Source of the DNA: Rikenellaceae bacterium
GTDB taxonomy: Bacteria; Bacteroidota; Bacteroidia; Bacteroidales; Rikenellaceae
Assembly: GCA_029068395.1 (NCBI GenBank)
Contig: JAIECQ010000164.1
Location: 1 to 37,537 of the forward strand
DNA: 37,537 nt
Direction: 5' to 3'
A program made the position numbers and the translations under genes. Shown here piece by piece: positions 9,150 to 18,715 of the stretch. Within the stretch, counting starts at the first letter, position 1. The number at the start of each line of letters is the position of its first letter. The notes under the pieces are model-generated. The model searched no databases. It was given only the letters and a program-made list of their open reading frames with translations, and was not told where the DNA came from.

Positions 9150-9751
9150 TTGTCTCTCATTTTAATGATGTTGTCCAAGGTAGACTCAGGGTCTATCTCT
9201 CCGTCTCTTACCACCCATGCCGACCCTATCATGGCCGCCCCGCCAAAGCCGGCCTCTCTGCATATTGTTATGTTTTCACCTGTTACGCCCCCCAAGGCGA
9301 CCACCTTTTGCCTCATGCCTGTGGGCAGTGAGCGCAAGAATGCGCGCAGCCTGTCGAGGTCGAATGCAGAGGCATACCCCGGCTTTGATATGCTGTCAAA
9401 TACGGGACTTAGAAAGATGTAGTCGGCCTTGCCCTCGTACAGAGCCGTTGCCGCCTCGTCCGTTGAGTGGCACGACAGGCTCAGCCGTCCGTGGCATGGC
9501 TCGTTGCGCTCGGCAAAACGTCTGTGGGTGCCTCCCATGCGGTGATGAAAGGCCGTCTGCGCGTTGTGATGCACCGAAAAGCGCATCAACATGCCGGGGT
9601 CGTTGCCGCACACCCTTCTGACGGTGTCGGCCAGAGCCTCAATCCCGTTGTGGCGCCTCAGGTGTATGGTGACGCCCTCTTGCGCGGCAATAAGAGCCAG
9701 CGCCTCATCTTCGCGCGGCAAAGAGTGGGGCAGGGTGATGACGACTATCAT
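9125..9751 (-). CDS. ThiE/TenI-like thiamine phosphate synthase paralogue (divergent)
   Basis: LSLSCHSTDEAATALYEGKADYIFLSPVFDSISKPGY and VVALGGVTGENI match the ThiE/TenI barrel; the canonical DDR and HLG motifs are not recognisable. Confidence 0.78.
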   Translation of the reverse strand: MIVVITLPHSLPREDEALALIAAQEGVTIHLRRHNGIEALADTVRRVCGNDPGMLMRFSVHHNAQTAFHHRMGGTHRRFAERNEPCHGRLSLSCHSTDEAATALYEGKADYIFLSPVFDSISKPGYASAFDLDRLRAFLRSLPTGMRQKVVALGGVTGENITICREAGFGGAAMIGSAWVVRDGEIDPESTLDNIIKMRDKWQQTETR

Positions 9752-9752
9752 G

Positions 9753-9950
9753 TCAGCCTCCCTGTGTGGCCCTTATTATGGTTATGTTGTCGTTCTGACT
9801 CAGTAGGTGGTCGCCCCACGCCGCCGCCGGCACTATCTTGGTGCCCGCCGCCACCGCAATGCCCTCTGCCGACACGCCAAGATGCGCAAGAAGCTCTGCC
9901 ACAGTGGCGCCGTCGAAAACTACCTCTTCGTTGTTTACGATGATTTTCAT
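9753..9950 (-). CDS. thiS: sulfur carrier protein ThiS
   Basis: 65 aa MKIIVNNEEVVFDGATVAELLAHLGV...NDNITIIRATQGG with a C-terminal GG. Confidence 0.92.
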   Translation of the reverse strand: MKIIVNNEEVVFDGATVAELLAHLGVSAEGIAVAAGTKIVPAAAWGDHLLSQNDNITIIRATQGG

Positions 9951-9973
9951 CTGAAGCATGTTTTTGTTCTCCG

Positions 9974-9981
9974 CAAAAGTA
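9974..9981 (-). promoter_or_regulatory. -7 promoter element of the thi operon
   Basis: TACTTTTG on the reverse strand, 23 nt upstream of the thiS ATG. No clear TTTG -33 partner. Confidence 0.45.
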
Positions 9982-10208
9982 ACAAAAAAAACGGTTGGGT
10001 GTCTTTGTCGCGGCGCATTAGTTTGAATGGCATCGTCACTTATGCGCAGGCGTGCCATGACCGCTTGTTATCGGTAGTGTTTTTGCAGTCTCTGTGGCGC
10101 AGCCTGACAAGCCTTGATGCAGCCTCTTCAGCCTGTTTTACCCATGCGGAAAGCGTGAGGATGAAATTTTTATTGAGTATAAAATGGAAAAAGAAGCGAC
10201 CTTTTTTG

Positions 10209-10216
10209 TACCTTTG
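10209..10216 (+). promoter_or_regulatory. -7 promoter element for the GH2-plsC unit
   Basis: TACCTTTG on the + strand about 50 nt upstream of the 10266 ATG. Confidence 0.45.
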
Positions 10217-10265
10217 CAAGGAACGCGCGGAATGCCCCTCGCGATAAAAAACCAGTCAACATCTT

Positions 10266-12293
10266 ATGATTGAGAAGATAATAAAAGGCGTGCTGACGCT
10301 TTCATTGCTCTTTTCGTGCGCCGCTGCCCACGCCCAGAGAGACACCAGCGACATGCGCAACCTGTCGCTGCCCTCAAGGTCACGTCTTGCCTCGCGTGCC
10401 AAGTTCATGACCTATCCCAAGGCTCCTGCCGACACCGCTTCGTTCGCCTCGTCGGTCTATCATGCCTCTTTAGACGGAGAGTGGCGCTTCAGATACTTCC
10501 CTAACGGCAGACCTGTCAAGGGGTACAACACTGTCGGATTTGACGACTCGGGCTGGAGCACCCTTTCGGTGCCATGCAGTTGGGAGGACGCCGGTATTGT
10601 CAAGGCCTCTGACGTCTCGTCGCCCTATCCCTTTGTCAGAAAGGGCGATAAGGCCCGTCTGCCCAAAGTGCTGCCTGTTGGCGTCTATCGCTCTACGTTC
10701 GTTGTGCCGTTCGACTGGAACCATCGTCAGAAGCTCCTTAACATAGGACGCTTCGGCGGCGCCGTGACGGTGTGGATCAACGGGCACAAAGCCGGTTATG
10801 CCGAGGGCGGCTCTGTAGGTGCCGAGTTTGACATAACCAACCTCTGTGTAGAGGATGTTAACACCATAGTGATAGAAAACCACCTCTATGCCAAAGGTTC
10901 GTTGCTCGAAGGGTCGCGCACACGTCGTCCCGACGGTCTTGCCGGAGGCGTCTATATAATATGTCAGCCCAAGGTGCGCGTAAGCGACATTATCACCGAG
11001 TCTACCCTCGACCCCACCTGCACTGACGGACTGTTGCACATAGGCGTGGTTGTCAAGTCGCACTACCTCAATCCTAAGGAGCTTAAGGTCTATTACGAGT
11101 GCTACGACGCCCAGGGCCGCTCTATAGGTCGCGAAAGCAAATACACCAACTTGCAGATGCGTCTGCAAGACACCGTGCACTTTCTCTTGCCTATAAAAGA
11201 GGTGTGCAAGTGGAGCGATGAAGACCCCTACCTTTACACCGTCAAGATAAAGACCCAGCGTCCCGACGGCCGTTACTCCGAATACCTCACGGTGCCCGTG
11301 GGCTTCAGGACGGTGGACGTAAGAAGGTCAGAGCTTCTTGTAAACGGCCGTCCGGTCGAAATAAGGGGCGTTGTAATGCGTGACGGCGGCGTGTGTCTCG
11401 ACACCTTGAACAACAGGTTGCTTAGACTTAAGAAGATAGGCGTCAATGCCATACTCACCCAGCCCATGATGCCCGAGTTTTACAGCCTGTGCGACAGATA
11501 TGGCTTCTATGTCTTCGATCAGGCACCGGTGGAGTCTACCGGTGCCGGCGAGAGCCTCACCAAGGGACGCTCGTTGGGCAACGACCCCGCATGGGTCAGC
11601 TCGTTTGTAGAGCGTGCCGAAAACATGATGCAGCGCGACAAGCTCCACCCGTCGGTGGTGGCATGGTCGCTCGGTTACCGCTCGGGCAACGGTTACAACA
11701 TGTACAAGTCTTACCTTAACCTCAAAGCCAAAGACCGCACCCGCCCGGTATGCTACGGCGGCGCGGGGTTAGAGTGGAACACCGACCTTTACTGCCCCGT
11801 CAACCCCGACCTCGACAAGCTCGGAGGGTGGGGCAATGTGGGCGATGTGCCGTGCGTGATAGAAGAGTATAGGGCCGACATTCCCACCTTCGACCGCGTG
11901 TGGGACATCGTCAGGCGTTCCGGCTCGAAGGTGCAGGGGGGCTTTATGTTCGACTTCGAGGCCCTCGACAGCAACAAGCAGCTCAAAGGAGCCGTCTTTA
12001 TGCGTTTTACTCCCGTGACTCTCAGCCTCGGGCCCGACGAGACGGTGGTGGTGACCAACAGGTGCAAGTTCTTGAATCTTGATAGGTTCCATGTCAAATG
12101 GCGTCTGACTACCGAGGGAGGCAAAAAGATATCTGAGGGCGATTTAAATGAGTCGGTGGCTCCCGGAGAGAGCGCCGAGATACGTCTGGTCAAAGAGAAA
12201 CGCTCCCTGCCTAACCAGAAGCTGATATTCATGATGACATTGCAGAAGAAAGACGGCCTGGAGACGGTAACACGCATAACTATGGAGTTTTAG
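10266..12293 (+). CDS. secreted glycoside hydrolase family 2-like protein with degenerate active site
   Basis: Signal peptide (LTLSLLFSCAAAHAQ), GH2 jelly-roll SLDGEWRFRYFPNG, TIM-barrel CDRYGFYVFDQAPVESTG, HPSVVAWSLGYRSGNG, VIEEYRADIP, QGGFMFDF, and a DUF4981-like TNRCKFLNLDRFHVKWRL. Confidence 0.85.
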   Translation: MIEKIIKGVLTLSLLFSCAAAHAQRDTSDMRNLSLPSRSRLASRAKFMTYPKAPADTASFASSVYHASLDGEWRFRYFPNGRPVKGYNTVGFDDSGWSTLSVPCSWEDAGIVKASDVSSPYPFVRKGDKARLPKVLPVGVYRSTFVVPFDWNHRQKLLNIGRFGGAVTVWINGHKAGYAEGGSVGAEFDITNLCVEDVNTIVIENHLYAKGSLLEGSRTRRPDGLAGGVYIICQPKVRVSDIITESTLDPTCTDGLLHIGVVVKSHYLNPKELKVYYECYDAQGRSIGRESKYTNLQMRLQDTVHFLLPIKEVCKWSDEDPYLYTVKIKTQRPDGRYSEYLTVPVGFRTVDVRRSELLVNGRPVEIRGVVMRDGGVCLDTLNNRLLRLKKIGVNAILTQPMMPEFYSLCDRYGFYVFDQAPVESTGAGESLTKGRSLGNDPAWVSSFVERAENMMQRDKLHPSVVAWSLGYRSGNGYNMYKSYLNLKAKDRTRPVCYGGAGLEWNTDLYCPVNPDLDKLGGWGNVGDVPCVIEEYRADIPTFDRVWDIVRRSGSKVQGGFMFDFEALDSNKQLKGAVFMRFTPVTLSLGPDETVVVTNRCKFLNLDRFHVKWRLTTEGGKKISEGDLNESVAPGESAEIRLVKEKRSLPNQKLIFMMTLQKKDGLETVTRITMEF

Positions 12294-12296
12294 CGC

Positions 12297-13037
12297 ATGA
12301 AGATAATACTGTTTCTGATATATCTGGTGCCGCTGTTGGTCGTAGAGCTTGCGATAATAGCCTTGACGTGCCTCTTGACCTTCGCTTTCGACCGCGACCG
12401 GAGGATTGTTCACGGCATATCGCACATCATGTCGGGCACCATAACATACCTGTCGGTGCTCTGGCGCATGAAAACCTGCGGCATGGATAATATCGGGCGC
12501 GGCAAGAGCTATGTGGTGACCGTCAACCACCACTCCATGATAGACATACCCGTCTGCTACTCGCTGCCCCTCTTCTTCAAGTGGGTCTCCAAGCGCGAGG
12601 TGCTTAAGATGCCTCTCTTCGGCTGGGTGCTCAGGCTTCGCGGCGACATAGCCATAGAGCGCGGAGGGGTGGCCAGCACCATGAATCTGTTCAAGCGCAC
12701 CAGAGAGCTGACCTCACGCGGCTGTTCCGTGATCATATTCCCCGAGGGCACCCGCAGCAAGAGCGGAGCTATGGGGCGCTTCAAAGACGGCGCTTTCATC
12801 ATGGCCAAAGACAATGATGTCGAGATACTACCCGTGGTTATAAATTACACCATGCGTGGCCGCCGCCTCTTTGGCAAGACGGTCAATATACCGTGCCGCA
12901 TAGAGCTTAAGGCGCTCAGGCCTGTCGACATAGAGACGGTGCGACAGAAGAGCGCGGGAGAGCTTCGCGACATGGTGCGCGATATTATGGTGGCCGAGCA
13001 TAAGGCGTCACACCCTGAGCTTTATGCGCAGCAGTAG
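12297..13037 (+). CDS. plsC: 1-acyl-sn-glycerol-3-phosphate acyltransferase (PlsC-like)
   Basis: H(X4)D motif NHHSMID and FPEGTRSKSG. Confidence 0.9.
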   Translation: MKIILFLIYLVPLLVVELAIIALTCLLTFAFDRDRRIVHGISHIMSGTITYLSVLWRMKTCGMDNIGRGKSYVVTVNHHSMIDIPVCYSLPLFFKWVSKREVLKMPLFGWVLRLRGDIAIERGGVASTMNLFKRTRELTSRGCSVIIFPEGTRSKSGAMGRFKDGAFIMAKDNDVEILPVVINYTMRGRRLFGKTVNIPCRIELKALRPVDIETVRQKSAGELRDMVRDIMVAEHKASHPELYAQQ

Positions 13038-13133
13038 GCCTTAAGCATGCCTTGCCGGAGGGCGAAAGCCGAAACGGACACCCGTCGCGGTTGGGTACGA
13101 TGATTTTTTTGAGAATAAGATTTAACTGAACAG

Positions 13134-14981
13134 ATGGCAGAGACAATAAGTTATACCGAGGACAACATACGCACCCTCGACTGGAAAGAGCACATAAGGC
13201 TTCGTCCGGGCATGTACATAGGCAAGCTGGGCGACGGCACCTCTCCCGACGACGGCATATACATATTGATAAAGGAGGTCGTTGACAACTCCATCGACGA
13301 GTATGCCATGGGCAACGGCAAAAGCATCGACATTGCCATAGAAGACAAGACCGTCACCATCCGCGACTTCGGCCGCGGCATACCCTTGGGCAGCCTTGAG
13401 GCGGCGGCCTCTCGCATGAACACGGGCGGTAAGTACGACTCCAAGGCCTTCAAGAAGTCGGTGGGTCTCAACGGTGTGGGCATCAAGGCGGTCAACGCCC
13501 TCTCGTCACGCTTTGTCATCACCAGTGTGCGCGACGGCAAGAGCCGCACCATAGAGTTCTCGGCCGGCAATATCGTCTCTGACAGCGAGGCTGACACCTC
13601 TGAGAAAAACGGTACGCGAGTGTCGTTCACGGCCGACGATAGCGTCTTCGGCTCTTACGACTATAACCTGGAGTATATCGAGACCATGGTGAAAAATTAC
13701 ACCTATCTCAACTCCGGGCTTACCATACGCCTTAACGGCACCCCCTACCTCTCTAAAGAGGGCCTGCTCGACCTTCTCAACGACACCCTCTCGGAAGAGC
13801 CGGTCTATAAGCCCATCCACCTCAAGGGCGACGACATAGAGATAGCCATGACCCACGGCGGCGGTTACGGCGAGACCTATTACTCGTTCGTCAACGGCCA
13901 GCACACCACCCAGGGAGGCACCCATCAGGCCGCCTTCCGCGAGTCGCTGGTCAAGGTGGTGCGCGAGTTTTACCGTAAAGATTTCGATGCGGCCGATATA
14001 CGCATGTCGGTGATAGGGGCCATCAGCATCAAGGTAGAGGAGCCTCTGTTCGAGTCGCAGACCAAGACCAAGCTCGGCTCTAAAGACATGAAGCCGGGCG
14101 GCGATGTGAGCGTACGCCAGTTTGTCGCCGACTTCATGCAGCAGTTAGACAACTATCTGCACAAAAATCCCGACGTTGCCGAGGCGCTTCAACGCAAGAT
14201 ACTCGAGTCAGAGAAAGAGCGCAAGGGCGTTGACGACCTGCGCAAGAAAAAGGGCAAGAATGCCAAGAAAACCAGTCTCAACAACAGCAAGCTGCGTGAT
14301 TGCCGCATACACCTCAACACCAAGAACGAGCGTGCCGAAGAGTCGACCATCTTCATCACCGAGGGCGACTCGGCCAGCGGCTCCATCACCAAGAGCCGCG
14401 ATGTCAACACCCAGGCCGTCTTCTCGCTCAGAGGCAAGCCCCGCAACACCTTCAGCCTCACCAAGAAGGTGATATACGAAAACGAGGAGTTCAACCTTTT
14501 GCAGGCGGCCCTCGATATAGAAGACGACATAGAGGGCCTGCGTTACAACAAGATAGTGATTGCCACCGATGCCGATGTGGACGGCATGCACATAAGGCTG
14601 CTGCTGCTGACCTTCTTCATAAAGTTCTTCCCCGACATCATACGCCGCGGTCACCTTCACATATTGCAGACCCCTCTTTTCCGTGTGCGCAACAAGAAAG
14701 AGACCCGTTATTGTTACTCTGAAGAGGAGAAGCAGGCGGCGGTGACCCAACTCAAAACAGGCGTTGAGATCACCCGCTTCAAAGGTCTTGGCGAGATATC
14801 GCCCGACGAGTTCAAGGAGTTCATAGGTCCCGGCATGAGGCTCGACCGTGTGCGCATGAGCAAGGACGACCCCATAAACGACCTTTTGGAGTTCTATATG
14901 GGCAACAACACCTCCGAGAGGCGCGATTTCATCATAGACAACCTGCGCATGGAGACCGACATGGTCGAAGAGGGAGCCTGA
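13134..14981 (+). CDS. parE: DNA topoisomerase IV subunit B (GyrB/ParE family)
   Basis: [16 protein letters not shown] motifs DNSIDEY and [25 protein letters not shown] and [17 protein letters not shown]. Followed directly by a subunit A gene. Confidence 0.92.
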   Translation: MAETISYTEDNIRTLDWKEHIRLRPGMYIGKLGDGTSPDDGIYILIKEVVDNSIDEYAMGNGKSIDIAIEDKTVTIRDFGRGIPLGSLEAAASRMNTGGKYDSKAFKKSVGLNGVGIKAVNALSSRFVITSVRDGKSRTIEFSAGNIVSDSEADTSEKNGTRVSFTADDSVFGSYDYNLEYIETMVKNYTYLNSGLTIRLNGTPYLSKEGLLDLLNDTLSEEPVYKPIHLKGDDIEIAMTHGGGYGETYYSFVNGQHTTQGGTHQAAFRESLVKVVREFYRKDFDAADIRMSVIGAISIKVEEPLFESQTKTKLGSKDMKPGGDVSVRQFVADFMQQLDNYLHKNPDVAEALQRKILESEKERKGVDDLRKKKGKNAKKTSLNNSKLRDCRIHLNTKNERAEESTIFITEGDSASGSITKSRDVNTQAVFSLRGKPRNTFSLTKKVIYENEEFNLLQAALDIEDDIEGLRYNKIVIATDADVDGMHIRLLLLTFFIKFFPDIIRRGHLHILQTPLFRVRNKKETRYCYSEEEKQAAVTQLKTGVEITRFKGLGEISPDEFKEFIGPGMRLDRVRMSKDDPINDLLEFYMGNNTSERRDFIIDNLRMETDMVEEGA

Positions 14982-15069
14982 CCCCCGTCACGGTAAAACG
15001 GGCCATGACATAGCGCCATAGGGCGTCACCCCGCAAGGGAGCGGAGCGAAAAGATAAAAATTACGACAC

Positions 15070-17811
15070 ATGAGCGATAACTATAACGAAGAAATGTTTG
15101 AGGACGAAGAGTTCGTCACCGATGAAGAGGATGTCGAGCAAGAGACGGATGACGGCGATGTTGCCGACGATGTCAACACGCATCGGTTTGCGCGTCTGAC
15201 GGTTGAGGATGGCGGCATGAACCGTCTGACGGGTATGTACAAGGAGTGGTTTCTGGATTACGCCTCATACGTCATACTTGAGCGTGCCGTGCCCCACATC
15301 ACCGACGGTCTCAAGCCGGTGCAGCGACGCATACTTCATGCCATGAAACGTATGGACGACGGCCGTTACAACAAGGTTGCCAACATCATAGGCAACACCA
15401 TGCAGTACCACCCGCACGGCGACCGCTCCATAGGCGACGCCCTTGTGCAGATGGGTCAGAAAGAGCTTATGATAGACTGCCAGGGTAACTGGGGCAACAT
15501 ACTCACCGGCGACAGCGCGGCAGCTCCCCGTTACATCGAGGCGCGCCTCTCCAAGTTCGCCCTGGACGTGGCCTTCAATCCCAAAACCACAGAGTGGATG
15601 CTCTCTTACGACGGCCGCAACCAGGAGCCGCTCACCCTGCCCGTCAAGTTCCCGTTGCTGTTGGCGCAAGGCGTCGAGGGCATAGCCGTGGGTCTGGCCT
15701 CCAAGATACTGCCCCACAACTTCAACGAGCTGATAGAGGCCTCTATAGCCTACCTCAAAGGCGAGCCGTTCGAGCTTTATCCCGACTTCCCCACCGGCGG
15801 CATGATAGACGTGTCTCGTTATAACGACGGACTGCGCGGCGGCGTGGTGCGCGTGAGGGCCAAGATAGTCAAGGTCGACAACAAGACACTGGCCATCACC
15901 GAGATACCTTACGGCAAGACCACCTCGTCTACCGGCAAGCGCAAGGGCAAGAGCAGCAAGGAAAACTCGTCTATCATCGACTCTATAATAAAGGCCAACG
16001 AGCGCAACAAGATAAAGATAAAGAGCATTGACGACAACACCGCCGCCAATGCCGAGATACTCATACACTTAGGCTCTGACGTGTCGGCCGACAAGACCAT
16101 CGACGCCCTCTATGCCTTTACCGATTGCGAGATATCTATATCGCCCAACTCGTGCGTCATTGTCGACCGCAAGCCCTGCTTCATGGGCGTGAGCGACATA
16201 TTGCGCCACTCGGCCGAGACCACCCGTTCGTTGCTCGGCCGCGAGCTTGAGATAGAGCTTCACGAGCTTGGCGAAGAGTGGCACCTCAGCTCGCTGGAGA
16301 AGATATTCATCGAGAAACGCATCTATTACAAAATCGAGGAGTGCACCACCTGGGAGAGCGTGTTGGAGACGATAGACCGCGAGCTGGAGCCATATAAGAA
16401 GCTCTTCTTCCGAGAGATTACCACCGACGACATTGTCAAGCTCACCGAGATAAAAATCAAGCGCATCTCCAAGTTCGACGCCTTCAAGGCCGACGAGCAT
16501 ATCAAGGCCGTTGAGGAGCAGATAAAGACGGCCAAAGACCACCTCGACCACCTCACCGACTACACGATAGACTATTACCGCCGCATAGGCGAAAAGTACG
16601 GCAAGGGTCGCCAGCGCCGCACCGAGATAAAGTCGTTCTCGGCCATCGAGGCCACCAAGGTCGCCGTGTCGAACGCCAAGCTCTATGTCAACCGCGCCGA
16701 GGGCTTCTTCGGCATAGGCAACGCCATGAAACGCGACGAGTTTGTGTGCGACTGCTCTGACATTGACGATGTTATCATAATATGCCGCGACGGCGACTAT
16801 GTCATCACCAAGGTGAGCGAGAAGGCCTATTTCAAGAAAGACATAATGTATATAGGAGTCTTCTTGCGCGGCGACGAACGCACCATCTATAACGTTCTTT
16901 ACCGCGACGGCGCTGCCGGCAACTATATGATGAAACGTTGCGCCATCAAGGGCATCACGCGCGACAAGGTCTATAACCTCACCAAGGGCGAGCCGGGTTC
17001 TGAGATACTGCATCTGTCGGTCAACCCCAACGGCGAGGCCGAGGTGCTTAAGGTCTATCTCAAACCGCGGTTGAGGCTCAAAAAGCTTATTGTCGACCTC
17101 GACTTCTCGACTCTGGCCATCAAGGGGCGCTCTTCGCAGGGAAACCTCTTCCAGAAAAACCCCATACACAAGATAGTGCTTAAAGAAAAGGGAGTCTCTA
17201 CCTTGGGCGGTATAACGGTGTGGTTTGACGAGTCCGAAAGACGTCTCAACACCGACGGCCGCGGCACCGAGGTGGGTGTCTTCGAGGGCGATGACAAAAC
17301 CATCGTAATACGCCGCCGCGGCAGCTACTACACGGCGGGTTACGACACAAGCCTTCACTTCCCCGAAGATCTGCTGTCGGTGAGCAAATACTCGCCCGAC
17401 CGCATCTATACGGTTGTTTTGTGGGACGCCTCGCAGGGCTTCTATTACCTTAAACGCTTCAAGGCCGAGCCTACAGAGCGCGAGATGTCGTTCATTGACG
17501 ATAGCGAGGGCTCTTACCTTGTGGCAATCACAGGCGACAGGTTCCCTCAGCTGAAGGTCACCTTCGGCGGGGCCAACTCTTCGCGTCCCGAAGAGGTTAT
17601 CGACGCCGACGAGTTCATACGCATCAAGGGGTGCAAGGCCAAGGGCAAACGCGTCACCACCTATCAGGTCGACCGCCTGGAGTTTATAGAGCCTCTGCAC
17701 AAGAGCGTGCCCGCCGACCCTTCTGAGGGCATGGGCGACCAGGAGCCGCTGCCTCCCGCCCCTGACGAGCAGGACGACGAGCCGGTAGCGGAGCAGAGCC
17801 TCTTCGATTAG
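15070..17811 (+). CDS. parC: DNA topoisomerase IV subunit A (GyrA/ParC family)
   Basis: DGLKPVQRRILHAM, YHPHGDRSIGDALVQMGQ, catalytic-Tyr region SAAAPRYIEARLSKFA. Strongly acidic N-terminal tail. Confidence 0.92.
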   Translation: MSDNYNEEMFEDEEFVTDEEDVEQETDDGDVADDVNTHRFARLTVEDGGMNRLTGMYKEWFLDYASYVILERAVPHITDGLKPVQRRILHAMKRMDDGRYNKVANIIGNTMQYHPHGDRSIGDALVQMGQKELMIDCQGNWGNILTGDSAAAPRYIEARLSKFALDVAFNPKTTEWMLSYDGRNQEPLTLPVKFPLLLAQGVEGIAVGLASKILPHNFNELIEASIAYLKGEPFELYPDFPTGGMIDVSRYNDGLRGGVVRVRAKIVKVDNKTLAITEIPYGKTTSSTGKRKGKSSKENSSIIDSIIKANERNKIKIKSIDDNTAANAEILIHLGSDVSADKTIDALYAFTDCEISISPNSCVIVDRKPCFMGVSDILRHSAETTRSLLGRELEIELHELGEEWHLSSLEKIFIEKRIYYKIEECTTWESVLETIDRELEPYKKLFFREITTDDIVKLTEIKIKRISKFDAFKADEHIKAVEEQIKTAKDHLDHLTDYTIDYYRRIGEKYGKGRQRRTEIKSFSAIEATKVAVSNAKLYVNRAEGFFGIGNAMKRDEFVCDCSDIDDVIIICRDGDYVITKVSEKAYFKKDIMYIGVFLRGDERTIYNVLYRDGAAGNYMMKRCAIKGITRDKVYNLTKGEPGSEILHLSVNPNGEAEVLKVYLKPRLRLKKLIVDLDFSTLAIKGRSSQGNLFQKNPIHKIVLKEKGVSTLGGITVWFDESERRLNTDGRGTEVGVFEGDDKTIVIRRRGSYYTAGYDTSLHFPEDLLSVSKYSPDRIYTVVLWDASQGFYYLKRFKAEPTEREMSFIDDSEGSYLVAITGDRFPQLKVTFGGANSSRPEEVIDADEFIRIKGCKAKGKRVTTYQVDRLEFIEPLHKSVPADPSEGMGDQEPLPPAPDEQDDEPVAEQSLFD

Positions 17812-17959
17812 AGGTAACCTAATAGAGCCGAGGGGCGTCTGTTGTGCATGGGCGTCCCGCACATGAGTGCAGGTGCCGTGGTCAGCAGGTTTGCGCGAAG
17901 CACGCCGCTTGTTGCGCGGGGATTGTTTTTATGTGCTGCATGTTAGCAAAGGAGGTGTT

Positions 17960-18466
17960 ATGCCACTGTTTCTGATAGGATATATGGGGTCAGGCAAGAG
18001 CACGCTGGGCCGTAGGGTAGCCGCCGCGTTGGGCTGGCGCTTTGCCGACATGGACAAGGAGATAGAGCGCAAGGCGGGCATGACTGTCCCCGAGATATTC
18101 TCGACGCTCGGCGAGCCGGCCTTCAGGCAGATGGAGCACGATTATATACTGTCGCTCTCACCCGACGATGACGTGGTGGTGGCCACCGGCGGAGGCGCCC
18201 CGTGCCACTTCGACAACATGGATGCCATGAATCGTCTGGGCGTCACGCTCTATCTGCGGGTGCCCGCCGGTGCGCTGGCCGACCGTCTTGTTGCAAGCCG
18301 TACGCGCCGCCCGCTCATAGAGGGCAAGAGTCCCGAGAGCCTGCGCGCATACGTCGATAGCCACCTGTCCGAACGCGAACCATACTACACCCGTGCCACA
18401 TATACGCTTGAGGGCGTGAGCATCAATGCCCGCCATATCGTCGAGACACTTCGCCTTAAGTTGTGA
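17960..18466 (+). CDS. aroK: shikimate kinase
   Basis: LIGYMGSGKSTLGRRVA (P-loop), FADMDKEIERKAGMTVPEIF, VATGGGAPC, RTRRPLI. ATG placed at 17960, 4 nt after a GGAGG. Confidence 0.93.
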   Translation: MPLFLIGYMGSGKSTLGRRVAAALGWRFADMDKEIERKAGMTVPEIFSTLGEPAFRQMEHDYILSLSPDDDVVVATGGGAPCHFDNMDAMNRLGVTLYLRVPAGALADRLVASRTRRPLIEGKSPESLRAYVDSHLSEREPYYTRATYTLEGVSINARHIVETLRLKL

Positions 18467-18715
18467 TTATACGTTGCTGACAGACAACGCTATACCTTGC
18501 GGCACACTCTTTCGGCACATAGAAACCTGCCTTGCCTCAAGCCATGCGGTCCATCACGGGCAGGATACGCGCAAAATCTCGAAAGAGAGGCTCTCTCCCG
18601 GAAAGCACGGTAAATATCAAAAAAAGCCACGCATGACCTCGGGAAATTTCACCCAAAACTCTGCGTTGCTATAACGTGTAAACGCGCAGAATCACAAAAA
18701 AGTCTCTGCCGACCC

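Noticed and set aside
9951-10265. TPP riboswitch upstream of thiS
   Set aside because: Looked for CUGAGA and CCUGAUCUGG-like core segments on the reverse strand and found none; a covariance-model search is needed to be definitive.
16069-17862. 597-aa ORF antisense to parC
   Set aside because: The sense strand has clear ParC motifs. The antisense frame is open because of GC-rich codon bias, and its translation matches no recognisable family.
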